Source: Micromonospora endolithica
GTDB taxonomy: Bacteria; Actinomycetota; Actinomycetes; Mycobacteriales; Micromonosporaceae
DNA: 64,000 nucleotides
Reading direction: 5' to 3'
NCBI RefSeq assembly: GCF_003626595.1
Contig: NZ_RBAK01000004.1
Location: 62,001 to 126,000 of the forward strand
Shown here piece by piece: positions 36,245 through 44,224 of this stretch. The notes beneath the pieces were generated by a model. The model made no database searches and had not been told where the DNA came from. It worked only from the letters and a program-made list of their open reading frames with translations. The first letter of the stretch is position 1. Each line of letters opens with the position of its first letter. The position numbers and the translations under genes are program-made.

Positions 36245-37099
36245 ATGACCAGCAGTGAACGGTCGAACGGGACCGTCGACGTATTCGAGCAGGCCGCGAC
36301 GAGTTACGACCGTACCGGCGTGTCCTTCTTCGGGCCGTTCGGCGCCGAACTGGTCCGCCGTGCCGGCATCCGGCCCGGCGCGCGCGTCCTTGACGTCGGC
36401 TGCGGCCGGGGTGCGGTCCTGTTCCCTGCGGCGGAGGCCACCGGTCCGACGGGTCGGGTCACCGGCACCGATCTCGCGCCGGCCATGGTGGCGCTCACCG
36501 CCGAGGACGCCACCCGCGCCGGCCTGACCCACGTCGACATCCGAATGGGTGACGCCCAGCAGCCCGACTTCCCGGCTGGCAGCTTCGACGTGGTCCTGGC
36601 CGGGCTGGTCGTCTTCCTGCTACCCGAACCCGAGCAGGCGCTTCGGGCCTATGCGCGGCTGCTGCGACCGGCGGGACGGGTCGCGATCAGCACCTTCGGC
36701 GCCATGGACCCGGCTTTCGTCGCCGCCATGGACGCCCTGGCCCGCCATCTGCCCGCGGACCAGCCCCGGCCGGCCCCGACCGACGACCCGTTCGCCGACG
36801 ACCAGACGGTCACCGCGACCATGGCGGCGGCCGGCCTCACCGTGACCGCGATCAGCCAGCACCGGGTCGAGAGCCGCTTCCGCGACGTGGACCACTGGAT
36901 GGAGTGGATGTGGTCGCACGGCGCACGCGCGTTGCTGCGACACATCCCGGCCGAGCTTCTCGACGCCGCGACCACCGACGCCGCCCGGGCGCTCGCACCC
37001 GCCCGCCTGCCCGGCGGCGGCCTGGCCCTGATCACCACGATCCGGGTCACCGTCGCGGTGCCGTCGCCCGCCGCCGCGTGTCCGAACGACCCGTCGTAG
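36245..37099 (+). CDS. SAM-dependent methyltransferase (UbiE-like)
   Basis: This 284-residue protein has motif I VLDVGCGRGAVLFP near residue 50, GTDLAPAMVALT, then DVVLAGLVVFLLPEPEQAL and LLRPAGRVAISTFG, typical of UbiE/class I methyltransferases acting on small molecules. It has no obvious operon link to the preceding gene (101 bp gap with GAAGGG at 36230) but points the same way. The substrate is unknown. Confidence 0.85.
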   Translation: MTSSERSNGTVDVFEQAATSYDRTGVSFFGPFGAELVRRAGIRPGARVLDVGCGRGAVLFPAAEATGPTGRVTGTDLAPAMVALTAEDATRAGLTHVDIRMGDAQQPDFPAGSFDVVLAGLVVFLLPEPEQALRAYARLLRPAGRVAISTFGAMDPAFVAAMDALARHLPADQPRPAPTDDPFADDQTVTATMAAAGLTVTAISQHRVESRFRDVDHWMEWMWSHGARALLRHIPAELLDAATTDAARALAPARLPGGGLALITTIRVTVAVPSPAAACPNDPS

Positions 37100-37149
37100 C
37101 GAATACCCGTGGTGACTCGCATCCACTGCTACCACTCGGCCGCAGGCCA

Positions 37150-37305
37150 TCATCCGGGCGGTGGCCAACGCCATCGCCGCGGCACAGCCGACGTCGCCCG
37201 CGAGCCGGCCGGCGGGACCGGCCAGCTCGCGGGCGCCCACCAGGCGCCAGGCCAGGCGGCGTCGACGAGCTGCGGGGCCAGCTCGGTCCAGTCGACCGGC
37301 GGGTC
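37150..37305 (-). pseudogene. possible YjbR/MmcQ-like C-terminal fragment
   Basis: A minus-strand frame reads VDWTELAPQLVD and, after a one-base shift, RLVGARELAG, resembling the end of MmcQ/YjbR-like proteins (LDWDEL..L..AWRLVAPKRL). Only about 30 residues match by eye, so this is tentative. Confidence 0.25.
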
Positions 37306-37310
37306 GGTGC

Positions 37311-37571
37311 CTACTTGCTCTGGGGTCCGCGGCGGGCGTACTTCTGGCGGAACTTCTCGACCCGGCCGGCGGTGTCGAGCAGGCGCTGCTTGCCGGTCCA
37401 GAAGGGGTGGCTGGCCGAGGAGATCTGGACGTCGATCACAGGGTAGGTGTTGCCGTCGGTCCACTCGATCGTCTGGTCGCTGGTGGCCGTGGAGCGGGTG
37501 AGGAAGGTGAAATCGGCGTCCTTGTCGCGGTAGACGACGGGCCGGTACTCGGGGTGGATGCCGGGCTTCAT
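37311..37571 (-). CDS. rpmE2: 50S ribosomal protein L31 type B, zinc-independent
   Basis: This 86-residue protein begins [20 protein letters not shown] and contains [20 protein letters not shown], the type-B L31 pattern. It has no cysteine, so it lacks the zinc site of the ordinary L31. AAGGAG precedes the ATG, and the start overlaps the CobW-like gene upstream (ATGA), making one operon under the box at 38885. It is expected to replace zinc-binding L31 in zinc shortage, freeing zinc. Confidence 0.93.
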   Translation of the reverse strand: MKPGIHPEYRPVVYRDKDADFTFLTRSTATSDQTIEWTDGNTYPVIDVQISSASHPFWTGKQRLLDTAGRVEKFRQKYARRGPQSK

Positions 37572-38864
37572 GCGGTTCGCGCTCCTTCGGGGTCGGTGTC
37601 GGCCAGCTCCTCCGGGTGGAGGGGGAAGCAGCCGGCGAACGGGTCGTGGTAGGCACGCCAGGTCTCCTCGCCGTCGGCGAGTTCGGCGTCGGTGAGCAGA
37701 CAGTTGGCAAGGACGCGGTGCAGCTCGACGGGGTCCACGTCGAGGCCGATGAAGACCAGGTGCTGGTGCCGGTCGCCGTAGTAGGGATCCCACTCCAGCG
37801 CGGCGGCGAGCCGGCGCTGGTCCTCGACGTGTTCCCAGCGGTCCTCGGGCAGGCTGACCAGCCAGTGCCCGAGCGACCCCATCGCCAGACCGCCGCCGGC
37901 GAACTCCCAGGCCACCACCGTGTCGGGTTGGCTGGCCAGCCAGAGGTGGCCCCGGGAACGGATCATCTCGGCGTTGACGTCTTCGAGTGCGTCGTGCAGG
38001 CGTTGTGGGTGGAAGGGGCGGCGGGCGCGGAAGACGGCGGAGACCACACCGCAGTCGGACTCCGGCTCGTGCGCGCCGAGGGTGTAGCCCTGCAGGCCAC
38101 GGGCGAGCACTCCGGGCGTCTCCGGCCGGTGCCGGTGGGTGTGCCGCAGCTGCCGGGTCAGCGTGCTGGCGTCGACGAGATCGCCGTCGACCCGGAGGTG
38201 CGCCGCCCACGGTGCCATCCGCTGCAGCAGGACCGCCATCCGGCTGGTGTCGAAGGCGCCCTCCCGGGACTGTCCCCAGAGCACCAGGGTGTCGGCGTAC
38301 TCGATCTGCCGGACCACGACGTCGGCGAGCGCGCGGTGGTCGTCCTCGGCGGCCTGGATGCCCAGGGCGGCGAGGTCGTCGGTGCTGGCCAGGCCGTCGA
38401 GCAGGTGTTCGGCGTCGAGGACGGTCACGTAGGAGTCGATCCGGACGAGATCGGTGATCGGGGCACCGTCGACGAGGCAGTGGGCGCACGCGGCGGCGAA
38501 CCGCCTCGGGCTCCACCACCTCGGGCAGCATCAGCACCAGGTCCTGGCCGGGATGGCTGCGGGTGAACCGGGCCAGGGTGGGCAGCACGTCCTCGCGCAG
38601 GGTGCAGGAGACGCAGCCGTGCCGCAGCTCGACCTGCTCGTCCTCGATGATGCCGCCGCCGGAACGGACCACCCGACGGACCACGCCCTGCCGGATCCCA
38701 ATGAGGTCGTGCCGCACCAGCAGCAGCGACGGATCGGCGGCGAGCAACGTGCGGGCGACGGCGAAGGTCGCCGCCGGCCAGAACCCGGACAGCACGGTCA
38801 GCGACGGGCGGGTATCGGCGTCCGCTGTCACGGTGTGGGTCGGAGCCTGTGGTGACGACGACAT
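37568..38864 (-). CDS. CobW-like protein with altered P-loop and an internal frameshift
   Basis: The start ATG 38864 gives [20 protein letters not shown] and [13 protein letters not shown] (Cys84 and Cys87). The P-loop GFLGAGKTS is replaced by GFWPAATFA. After EVVEPEAV (about 38503) the frame breaks; the continuation [20 protein letters not shown] runs to 37568 in another frame, ending in a good CobW_C domain. An extra T in GCGGTTCGCC explains it. This is either a true mutation or a sequence error. The Zur-box-like site at 38885 precedes it and L31 follows with overlap. Confidence 0.75.
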
Positions 38865-38884
38865 CAGCTTCCTCTCGACTTACT

Positions 38885-38904
38885 TGAAAACGATTGTCAT
38901 TCTA
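38885..38904. promoter_or_regulatory. Zur-box-like operator
   Basis: TGAAAACGATTGTCATTCTA matches the known actinobacterial Zur-box style (TGAAAA-C-G-A-T-x-x-TCA) and agrees with the site at 39041 at 15 of 20 positions. It lies 20 bp before the CobW-like start, so it would control the CobW-like/rpmE2 operon. Confidence 0.75.
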
Positions 38905-39040
38905 GGCATACCCCAGCCGTCGAAGCGAACAGGGGACCTGCCGGTGGGTGCGGCCGAGGCCTGCTACCACCTCGGCGCCGGCTGCCCCGTCGAATCACCC
39001 ACGACCCTGAGCGGTCCTGGCCGAACGGGTGATGTAAAAC

Positions 39041-39060
39041 TGAAAACCGTTGTCGTTATC
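39041..39060 (+). promoter_or_regulatory. Zur-box-like operator
   Basis: TGAAAACCGTTGTCGTTATC is 27 bp before the rpmB start. The core TGAAAAC-N-NTTGTC is partly palindromic like Zur sites. It is placed to control the long ribosomal-protein/surface-protein/ABC-transporter operon beginning at 39088. Confidence 0.8.
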
Positions 39061-39087
39061 GTGACACCCGAACAAGGAGCGATCACT

Positions 39088-39324
39088 GTGTCCAGACGTT
39101 GCGACGTCACCGGGGCGGAGCCGAGCTTCGGCAACGCCGTGTCCCACTCGCATCGGCGCACCCGTCGCCGGTGGAACCCGAACCTGCAGAACCACCGCTA
39201 CTGGCTGCCGTCGGAACGACGGTGGATCAGCCTCACCCTGACCGCCAAGGCGCTGAAGACCGTGGACCGGAAGGGCATCGAGAAGGTCGTCGCCGAGCTG
39301 CGTAACCGGGGGGTGAAGGTCTGA
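39088..39324 (+). CDS. rpmB: 50S ribosomal protein L28, zinc-independent paralogue
   Basis: This 78-residue protein reads [20 protein letters not shown] then [12 protein letters not shown], clear L28. The zinc-type L28 has two CxxC pairs; here the first is CDVT with only Cys5, and the second region ([12 protein letters not shown]) has none, so it should not bind zinc. AAGGAG at 39074-39079 supports GTG 39088. First gene of the operon under the 39041 box; overlaps rpmG. Confidence 0.93.
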   Translation: MSRRCDVTGAEPSFGNAVSHSHRRTRRRWNPNLQNHRYWLPSERRWISLTLTAKALKTVDRKGIEKVVAELRNRGVKV

Positions 39325-39491
39325 TGGCCCGGCAGACCGACGTGCGGCCGATCGTGCGGCTGCGCAGTTCCGCCGGCACCGGCTACACGTACGTGACCCG
39401 CAAGAACCGCCGCAACGACCCGGATCGGCTGGTGCTGCGCAAGTACGACCCGATCGTGCGCCGGCACGTCGAGTTCAAGGAGGCCCGCTGA
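39324..39491 (+). CDS. rpmG: 50S ribosomal protein L33, zinc-independent paralogue
   Basis: This 55-residue protein has [20 protein letters not shown] and [15 protein letters not shown], the L33 pattern, without the usual two CxxC pairs. Both its ends overlap neighbours (TGATG), so it is translationally coupled to L28 and S14. It is short and easily missed by length cut-offs. Confidence 0.93.
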   Translation: MARQTDVRPIVRLRSSAGTGYTYVTRKNRRNDPDRLVLRKYDPIVRRHVEFKEAR

Positions 39492-39796
39492 TGGCCAGGA
39501 AGAGCCTGGTCAACCGGCAGGCGCGCCGCGAGGAGCTGGTAGCCCGGCACGCCGACGCGCGGGCGGAACTGAAGCGGGCGGTCGCCCATCCGGACACCGA
39601 CCCCGACGTACGCGCCGAGGCGGTCCGCCGGCTCAGCCGGCTGCCGCGGGATTCGAGCCCGGTGCGGCTGCGGTCGCGGGACCAGATCGACGGCCGCCCA
39701 CGTGGCGTGCTGACCCGGTTCGGGCTGTCCCGGGTGCGGTTCCGCGAGCTGGCCCTGCGCGGCGAGATGCCCGGGGTGCGCAAGGCGTCGTGGTGA
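39491..39796 (+). CDS. rpsN: 30S ribosomal protein S14, zinc-independent paralogue
   Basis: This 101-residue long-form S14 ([14 protein letters not shown], then [20 protein letters not shown] and [20 protein letters not shown]) has no cysteine, the typical zinc-free paralogue. ATG 39491 overlaps the L33 stop. With L28 and L33 it makes a cassette that swaps zinc-binding ribosomal proteins in zinc shortage. Confidence 0.95.
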   Translation: MARKSLVNRQARREELVARHADARAELKRAVAHPDTDPDVRAEAVRRLSRLPRDSSPVRLRSRDQIDGRPRGVLTRFGLSRVRFRELALRGEMPGVRKASW

Positions 39797-39846
39797 TCTC
39801 ACCACAGGTACCACCGCGCGCAGGCGCGCGGTCGGAAAGGGGAGGA

Positions 39847-41319
39847 ATGAATCTGACAGGGAGGGCTCGCGGTTTCGCGGCCCTGATGGCCGGGGCGGTG
39901 GTGGTCGCCGGCACGGTGCTGGCGCCGACCGCCGCGTCGGCGGCCGAGAAGGTGGTGCTCGCCAAGGGGCACACCGACGCGGTCGACGTGCACTACGAGG
40001 GTGGTGCGCTGTCGTTGAAGCTCAACGACGACACGGGCAGTTCTCCGGTGAAGCGGGATCCGGCGGACGTGACGTTCCAGGTCCTGCCGGAGGCGGCCAT
40101 GGCCGTTCCCGACGACCCCCGGTTCGCCTTCCTCGGGCCGGCGGGCAGCCAGGTCTGGCTGCTGCCGCTGACCCAGGACCCGGACCTGCTCTGGCCGGGG
40201 TGGAACACCACGGCCCTGAAGACGGGGGTGTTCGAGGGCGACAAGGTGCGGCTGAGCCTGGTCGACGTGCGGGGACCGGGCAACGTCACGTTGTTCACCC
40301 AGGACTCGTTCGGGGGTCCGATCATCAAGTTCCGCGGCGACGACGGGCTACCGGACGCGATCGACGTGCCGGTGAACACCCACGCGCACGCGAACTGGGC
40401 GTTCGGCGCGCTGGGCAGTTACACCCTGAAGTTCCAGGCCGACGCGACGCTGGCCAACGGCACGACGGTCAGCACCGGGCCGGTCGACTACTCGTTCGTC
40501 GTCGGCGAGCTGTCCGGCGGCGGGCCGGAGGTGAGCCTGTCGGTCAGTGGCATGGCCGACGAGTACCAGCCCAACGACACGGTCACGCTCGACGCGGTGC
40601 AGACCCCTCAGACCGAGCTGGACCACTACCACTGGTTCGGCAGGTGCCCGGGCTCGGACGACTGGACCATCATCCCGGGTGAGGCGGGCGCCAGCTACTC
40701 CTTCACCGCGACCCGGGAACTGCACGCCTGCGAGTACGTGGCCAAGCTGTACGGCGACGGCCACAGTGTCGTCGCGAGCAGCGAACCGGTGACCCTGTGG
40801 GTCGCGTTCCCTCCGCAGGAGCCGGGCACCTCGCAGACGGTCACCGCCTCGATCGACGAGACGCAGGGTGCTCTGGTGATCAGCGTCAACCCGGACGACC
40901 GGGCTGTGGTGCTGCCGCCCGCGCAGCTCACCGCCGGCGGCGACCGTTGGGAGAGCAACGGTGAACTCCGGCCGGTCACGGTGACCGACACCCGCGCCGG
41001 TCAACCGGGTTGGAGCGCGTCCGGCCAGATCCCGGCCGACTTCGCCGGCCCGGGCGGTGCGACGTTCAGCTCCGGCTACCTCGGCTGGAGCCCCCGGGTG
41101 CTGGCCCAGGGCACCGGCCAGGGCGTCGTTGCCGGCCCGGAGGTGGCGCCGTACGTCGTCGGGACCGGCGGCGGCCTCGGCAACAGCGCGGTGCTGGGCT
41201 CGGCACCGGACGGTGCCGGGCGGGGTACCGCACAGCTCGGTGCGGGGCTGCGGCTGAGCCTGCCCACCGAGACGGCTGCGGGCACCTACACCGCGACCCT
41301 CACCCTCACCGCGATCTGA
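39847..41319 (+). CDS. secreted choice-of-anchor M repeat protein with C-terminal WxL-like domain
   Basis: This 490-residue protein has a signal peptide (cleavage near SAAE, residue 33). A choice-of-anchor M repeat follows (residues about 36-230: FLGPAGSQVWLLPLTQDPDL, WPGWNT, VNTHAHANWAF), with a His-rich HAHANWAF that could bind metal. An Ig-like segment comes next, and the C-terminal 150 residues resemble a WxL domain (YLGWSPRVLAQ, and LSLPTETAAGTYTATLTLTA). The next gene encodes a DUF916-type partner. It likely sits on the cell surface to capture zinc, inferred from Zur operon context. Confidence 0.8.
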   Translation: MNLTGRARGFAALMAGAVVVAGTVLAPTAASAAEKVVLAKGHTDAVDVHYEGGALSLKLNDDTGSSPVKRDPADVTFQVLPEAAMAVPDDPRFAFLGPAGSQVWLLPLTQDPDLLWPGWNTTALKTGVFEGDKVRLSLVDVRGPGNVTLFTQDSFGGPIIKFRGDDGLPDAIDVPVNTHAHANWAFGALGSYTLKFQADATLANGTTVSTGPVDYSFVVGELSGGGPEVSLSVSGMADEYQPNDTVTLDAVQTPQTELDHYHWFGRCPGSDDWTIIPGEAGASYSFTATRELHACEYVAKLYGDGHSVVASSEPVTLWVAFPPQEPGTSQTVTASIDETQGALVISVNPDDRAVVLPPAQLTAGGDRWESNGELRPVTVTDTRAGQPGWSASGQIPADFAGPGGATFSSGYLGWSPRVLAQGTGQGVVAGPEVAPYVVGTGGGLGNSAVLGSAPDGAGRGTAQLGAGLRLSLPTETAAGTYTATLTLTAI

Positions 41320-41328
41320 TCCCTCGAT

Positions 41329-41402
41329 CCGTCCGGTGGCCGGCGCCGAGCCGGCCACCGGACGGTCGCGGGGTGGGCGGGCCGACATCGCGGCCCACCC
41401 CG
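41329..41402. terminator. tandem hairpins inside the operon
   Basis: Hairpin 1 has 16-base arms (41329-41344 and 41350-41365) and a five-base loop. Hairpin 2 has ten-base arms (41369-41378 and 41393-41402). They lie between the WxL-like gene and the DUF916 gene and may reduce downstream transcription, giving more ribosomal protein and surface protein than transporter. Confidence 0.7.
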
Positions 41403-41423
41403 TCTCGTCTCGCTCCTCCAGGA

Positions 41424-42560
41424 ATGGACGTCGTCCCCACCATGCGCCTGCTAGCCGCCATCGCCACCGGCGTCGCCCTGCTCGGCGCGGCCCCGGTGCC
41501 ACCCACTCCGACCCCTCCCGCAGCGTCGACGCCGTCCGTCGTGACCTGGGGGGTGGCGCCGTCGACCGCGAAGGGCCCGAACGGCCGGCCGGCGTTCACC
41601 TACAAGCTCGACCCCGGTGCCACCCTCACCGACCACGTCGCGGTCACCAACCACTCGGCGCGCCCGCTCACCCTGAACCTCTACGCCAGCGACGCGTTCA
41701 CCACCGCACAGGGCGGGTTCGACCTGCTGGCCGGTGACCGGCAACCCACCGACGTCGGCGCCTGGGTGCGCTTCACCCAGCGGACCCTGACCGTCCCGTC
41801 GACGTCCCGCCTGGACATCCCGTTCACGCTCACCGTGCCGGACAACGCCACGCCGGGGGACCACGCCGGAGGGATCGTCGCCTCGCTCGCCGCCACGACG
41901 GCGGACGCCCAGGGCAACCAGGTCGCCGTCGACCACCGGGTCGGCGCGCGGATCTACCTGCGGGTGACCGGTGAGCTGCGACCGGCGCTGACCGTCCAGG
42001 ACCTCCGGGTACGCCACACCGGCTCGCTGAACCCCCTCGGCGGGGGCACGTTGACCGCCACCTTCACCGTCCGCAACACCGGCAACGTCCGGCTCACCGG
42101 GCAGCCCGCGCTCACCGCGGCCGGCCCGTTCGGCCTCGGCCGGCGCTCGATCGACGCCGCGGCCCTGCCGGAGATCCTGCCGGGCGACGAACTGACCACC
42201 ACCGTACGCATGTCAGATGTGCCGCCGCTGTTCCGGCTGACCGCGAGCGCCGCCGTCACGCCTGCCGCCGTGGGCGGTCAGGTCCTCGATCCGCCGCCGC
42301 AGGGCGGCACGGCGTGGGCCACCGTCTGGGCGATGCCCTGGCCGCAGCTGGTCCTGCTGGCGCTGCTGGCCCTCGCCGGGTGGGCGCTGATCGCCACCCG
42401 CCGCCGGCGGGCCCGACAGGTCGCGCGGGCGCTGGCAGCCGCCCGGGAGGAGGGCCGCACCGAGGCCAGCCGGCAGACCGACCCGCACACCTCCGCGACA
42501 ACCGACGACCGGAGAACGCGGCCGGACGACACACCACCTCGCCTGGGGAGCAAGCAATGA
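41424..42560 (+). CDS. DUF916-type WxL-interacting surface protein
   Basis: This 378-residue protein has a signal peptide and an N-terminal DUF916-like domain (WGVAPSTAKGPNGRPAFTYK, DHVAVTNHSARPLTLNLYA, VRFTQRTLTVP). A second beta domain (RVTGELRPALTVQDLRVRHT) follows, and a C-terminal membrane helix (LVLLALLALAGWALIAT) with an RRRRAR stop, as in WxL-interacting proteins of Gram-positives. ATG 41442 is an alternative start. It lies directly after the WxL-like protein, so the two are likely surface partners. Confidence 0.8.
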   Translation: MDVVPTMRLLAAIATGVALLGAAPVPPTPTPPAASTPSVVTWGVAPSTAKGPNGRPAFTYKLDPGATLTDHVAVTNHSARPLTLNLYASDAFTTAQGGFDLLAGDRQPTDVGAWVRFTQRTLTVPSTSRLDIPFTLTVPDNATPGDHAGGIVASLAATTADAQGNQVAVDHRVGARIYLRVTGELRPALTVQDLRVRHTGSLNPLGGGTLTATFTVRNTGNVRLTGQPALTAAGPFGLGRRSIDAAALPEILPGDELTTTVRMSDVPPLFRLTASAAVTPAAVGGQVLDPPPQGGTAWATVWAMPWPQLVLLALLALAGWALIATRRRRARQVARALAAAREEGRTEASRQTDPHTSATTDDRRTRPDDTPPRLGSKQ

Positions 42561-44224
42561 GGATGAGAAGCATTCGTGCCGGCGCCGCCGGCCTTGCCGT
42601 GGTCGTACTGGCGCTGGCCACCGGGGCGACGCCGGCGGCGGCGGAACCGGCCGTGGTCACCACGGCCGGCGCGGACCTGGTCGCGGTGGCGCTCGACGGC
42701 GACTCGATGTCGCTGCGGATCCGGGACGCCGCGCAGGTGGCCGGCGATGCGCCGGGCCACGACCCGGCCGACGTGGTGCTCGGCCCGGACGGCGGCCTGG
42801 CCGGCCGGGTGCCGGCCGGGAAGGCTCTCGCCTTCCTCGGCGCGCCGGGCCACGCCGTCTGGTCCCTGGCCGCCGGCGACACCGGGTTTCCGGCCCTGGA
42901 CACCACCGGGGTACGCCCCGGCGCCGTCACCGACGACGCGGTCACCCTCACCCTGCGCTCGGTCGAAGGGCCGGGAACGTTCACCGCCTACACGGTGTCC
43001 GGTCTCGGCTCGGCGAGCCCGCTCTTCGGCAGCGGCCCGGGCCTGACCCGGACGGCACGGCTACCGGTGGGGACGCGTACCGGCGGTGTGGTGTGGGCCT
43101 TCGACGCGGCCGGCGAGTACCGGCTGACCCTGACCGGCTCGGCCACGGTGCGTTCCGGCAAGCAGGCCAGCGCCGAGGCGACCTACCGGGTCCGGGTACC
43201 GGCGATCAACCCGGCCGGGCAGGCACCGCCACCGGCTCCGGCTCCGGCCAAGCCGGTCACCCGGTCCGGCGGGGAGTCGGCGGCGCGGGCACTCGCCGCA
43301 CCCGCGGCCGCGCCGAAGCCCGCGGCCGTGCCGAAGCCCGCCGCCGCACCGCCTGCCGCGAAGGCGGCGGCGCCTGCCGCCGGCGCCCGTCAGGTGATCG
43401 CCGACGGGCACGTCGACATGGGCCCGCAACTGTCCGGGAACAGCTGGACGATCCGGATCAAGGACGACCGGACCAGCCCTCCGGTCTGGCGGGAGACCGC
43501 CGACGTGGTGCTGCACGTCAGGGACAACGCGAGGATCACGGTGCCGGCCGGCGCCGACTTCCTCGGCAGGCAGGGCGACGCCGTGTGGCTGCTGCCGCAG
43601 TCCCAGCAGGCGGGCATCGTCTGGCCCGGCTGGAATACCCAGCACGAGTCTGTCGTCTCCGGTGTCAAGGGCAGTGTCACCTGGGCATTGAAGGGAGTCA
43701 GTGGGCCCGGCCGGTTCGCCCTGTTCCTGACCGGTTCGTTCGGCAAGGCCGACGTGCTGTTCGACTCCGTCAAGGCGTTCCCGCAGCAGCTGAGCGTTCC
43801 CCTCAACACCCACGCGCACGGCAACTGGGCGTTCACCAGGCCCGGCCTCTACCGCCTCGCGGTACAGATGAGCGGCACCACCAGCGCCGGCAAGGCGGTC
43901 ACCGACACGAAGACGCTCACCATCGCCGTCGGCGACAGCACCGATCCGGCCAGCGGCTTCGGCTCCGCGGCCGGCTCCGGCACCGGCTCCGCGGCCGGCT
44001 CCGGCACCGGCTCCGCGGCCGGCTCCGGCACCGGCACCGGCACCGGTGACGGCGGTACGGATCAGGAAGGCGGCGGACCGCTGCCACGCACCGGCGCCGG
44101 TTGGGTGCTGACGGCCGCAGCGGCCGGCGTCGTCCTGGTGGTGGTCGGCGTCCTGCTGCTGGTGTTCGCCCGGCGCCGCCGGCACACCGTCCTGCCCGAC
44201 GCAACCGGCGGGGTGGCCGCGTGA
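42557..44224 (+). CDS. cell-wall-anchored choice-of-anchor M protein (two repeats, LPxTG-type)
   Basis: This 555-residue protein has a signal peptide, a first degenerate repeat (about 30-210), a Pro/Ala linker, and a second good repeat with FLGRQGDAVWLLPQSQQAGI, WPGWNT and NTHAHGNWAF. A Gly/Ser/Thr linker made of three 24-bp DNA repeats follows, then LPRTG, a TM helix and RRRR. LPRTG fits the sortase LPxTG motif. The start overlaps the DUF916 stop (ATGA) and the end overlaps the binding protein (GTGA). It is probably a cell-wall zinc-capture protein. Confidence 0.85.
   Translation: MRMRSIRAGAAGLAVVVLALATGATPAAAEPAVVTTAGADLVAVALDGDSMSLRIRDAAQVAGDAPGHDPADVVLGPDGGLAGRVPAGKALAFLGAPGHAVWSLAAGDTGFPALDTTGVRPGAVTDDAVTLTLRSVEGPGTFTAYTVSGLGSASPLFGSGPGLTRTARLPVGTRTGGVVWAFDAAGEYRLTLTGSATVRSGKQASAEATYRVRVPAINPAGQAPPPAPAPAKPVTRSGGESAARALAAPAAAPKPAAVPKPAAAPPAAKAAAPAAGARQVIADGHVDMGPQLSGNSWTIRIKDDRTSPPVWRETADVVLHVRDNARITVPAGADFLGRQGDAVWLLPQSQQAGIVWPGWNTQHESVVSGVKGSVTWALKGVSGPGRFALFLTGSFGKADVLFDSVKAFPQQLSVPLNTHAHGNWAFTRPGLYRLAVQMSGTTSAGKAVTDTKTLTIAVGDSTDPASGFGSAAGSGTGSAAGSGTGSAAGSGTGTGTGDGGTDQEGGGPLPRTGAGWVLTAAAAGVVLVVVGVLLLVFARRRRHTVLPDATGGVAA
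43961..44032 (+). repeat. three tandem 24-bp coding repeats
   Basis: Three exact copies of a 24-bp unit encode the flexible spacer GSAAGSGT three times before the LPRTG anchor. The copy number may vary between strains by slippage. Confidence 0.9.

Noticed and set aside
38905..39040. Possible small protein or structured RNA between the two divergent Zur-box-like sites
   Set aside because: The open frames lack starts with ribosome binding sites and no recognisable RNA motif was seen.
43961..44032. Repeats considered as a CRISPR array
   Set aside because: The three units are contiguous, without spacers, and encode an in-frame linker.
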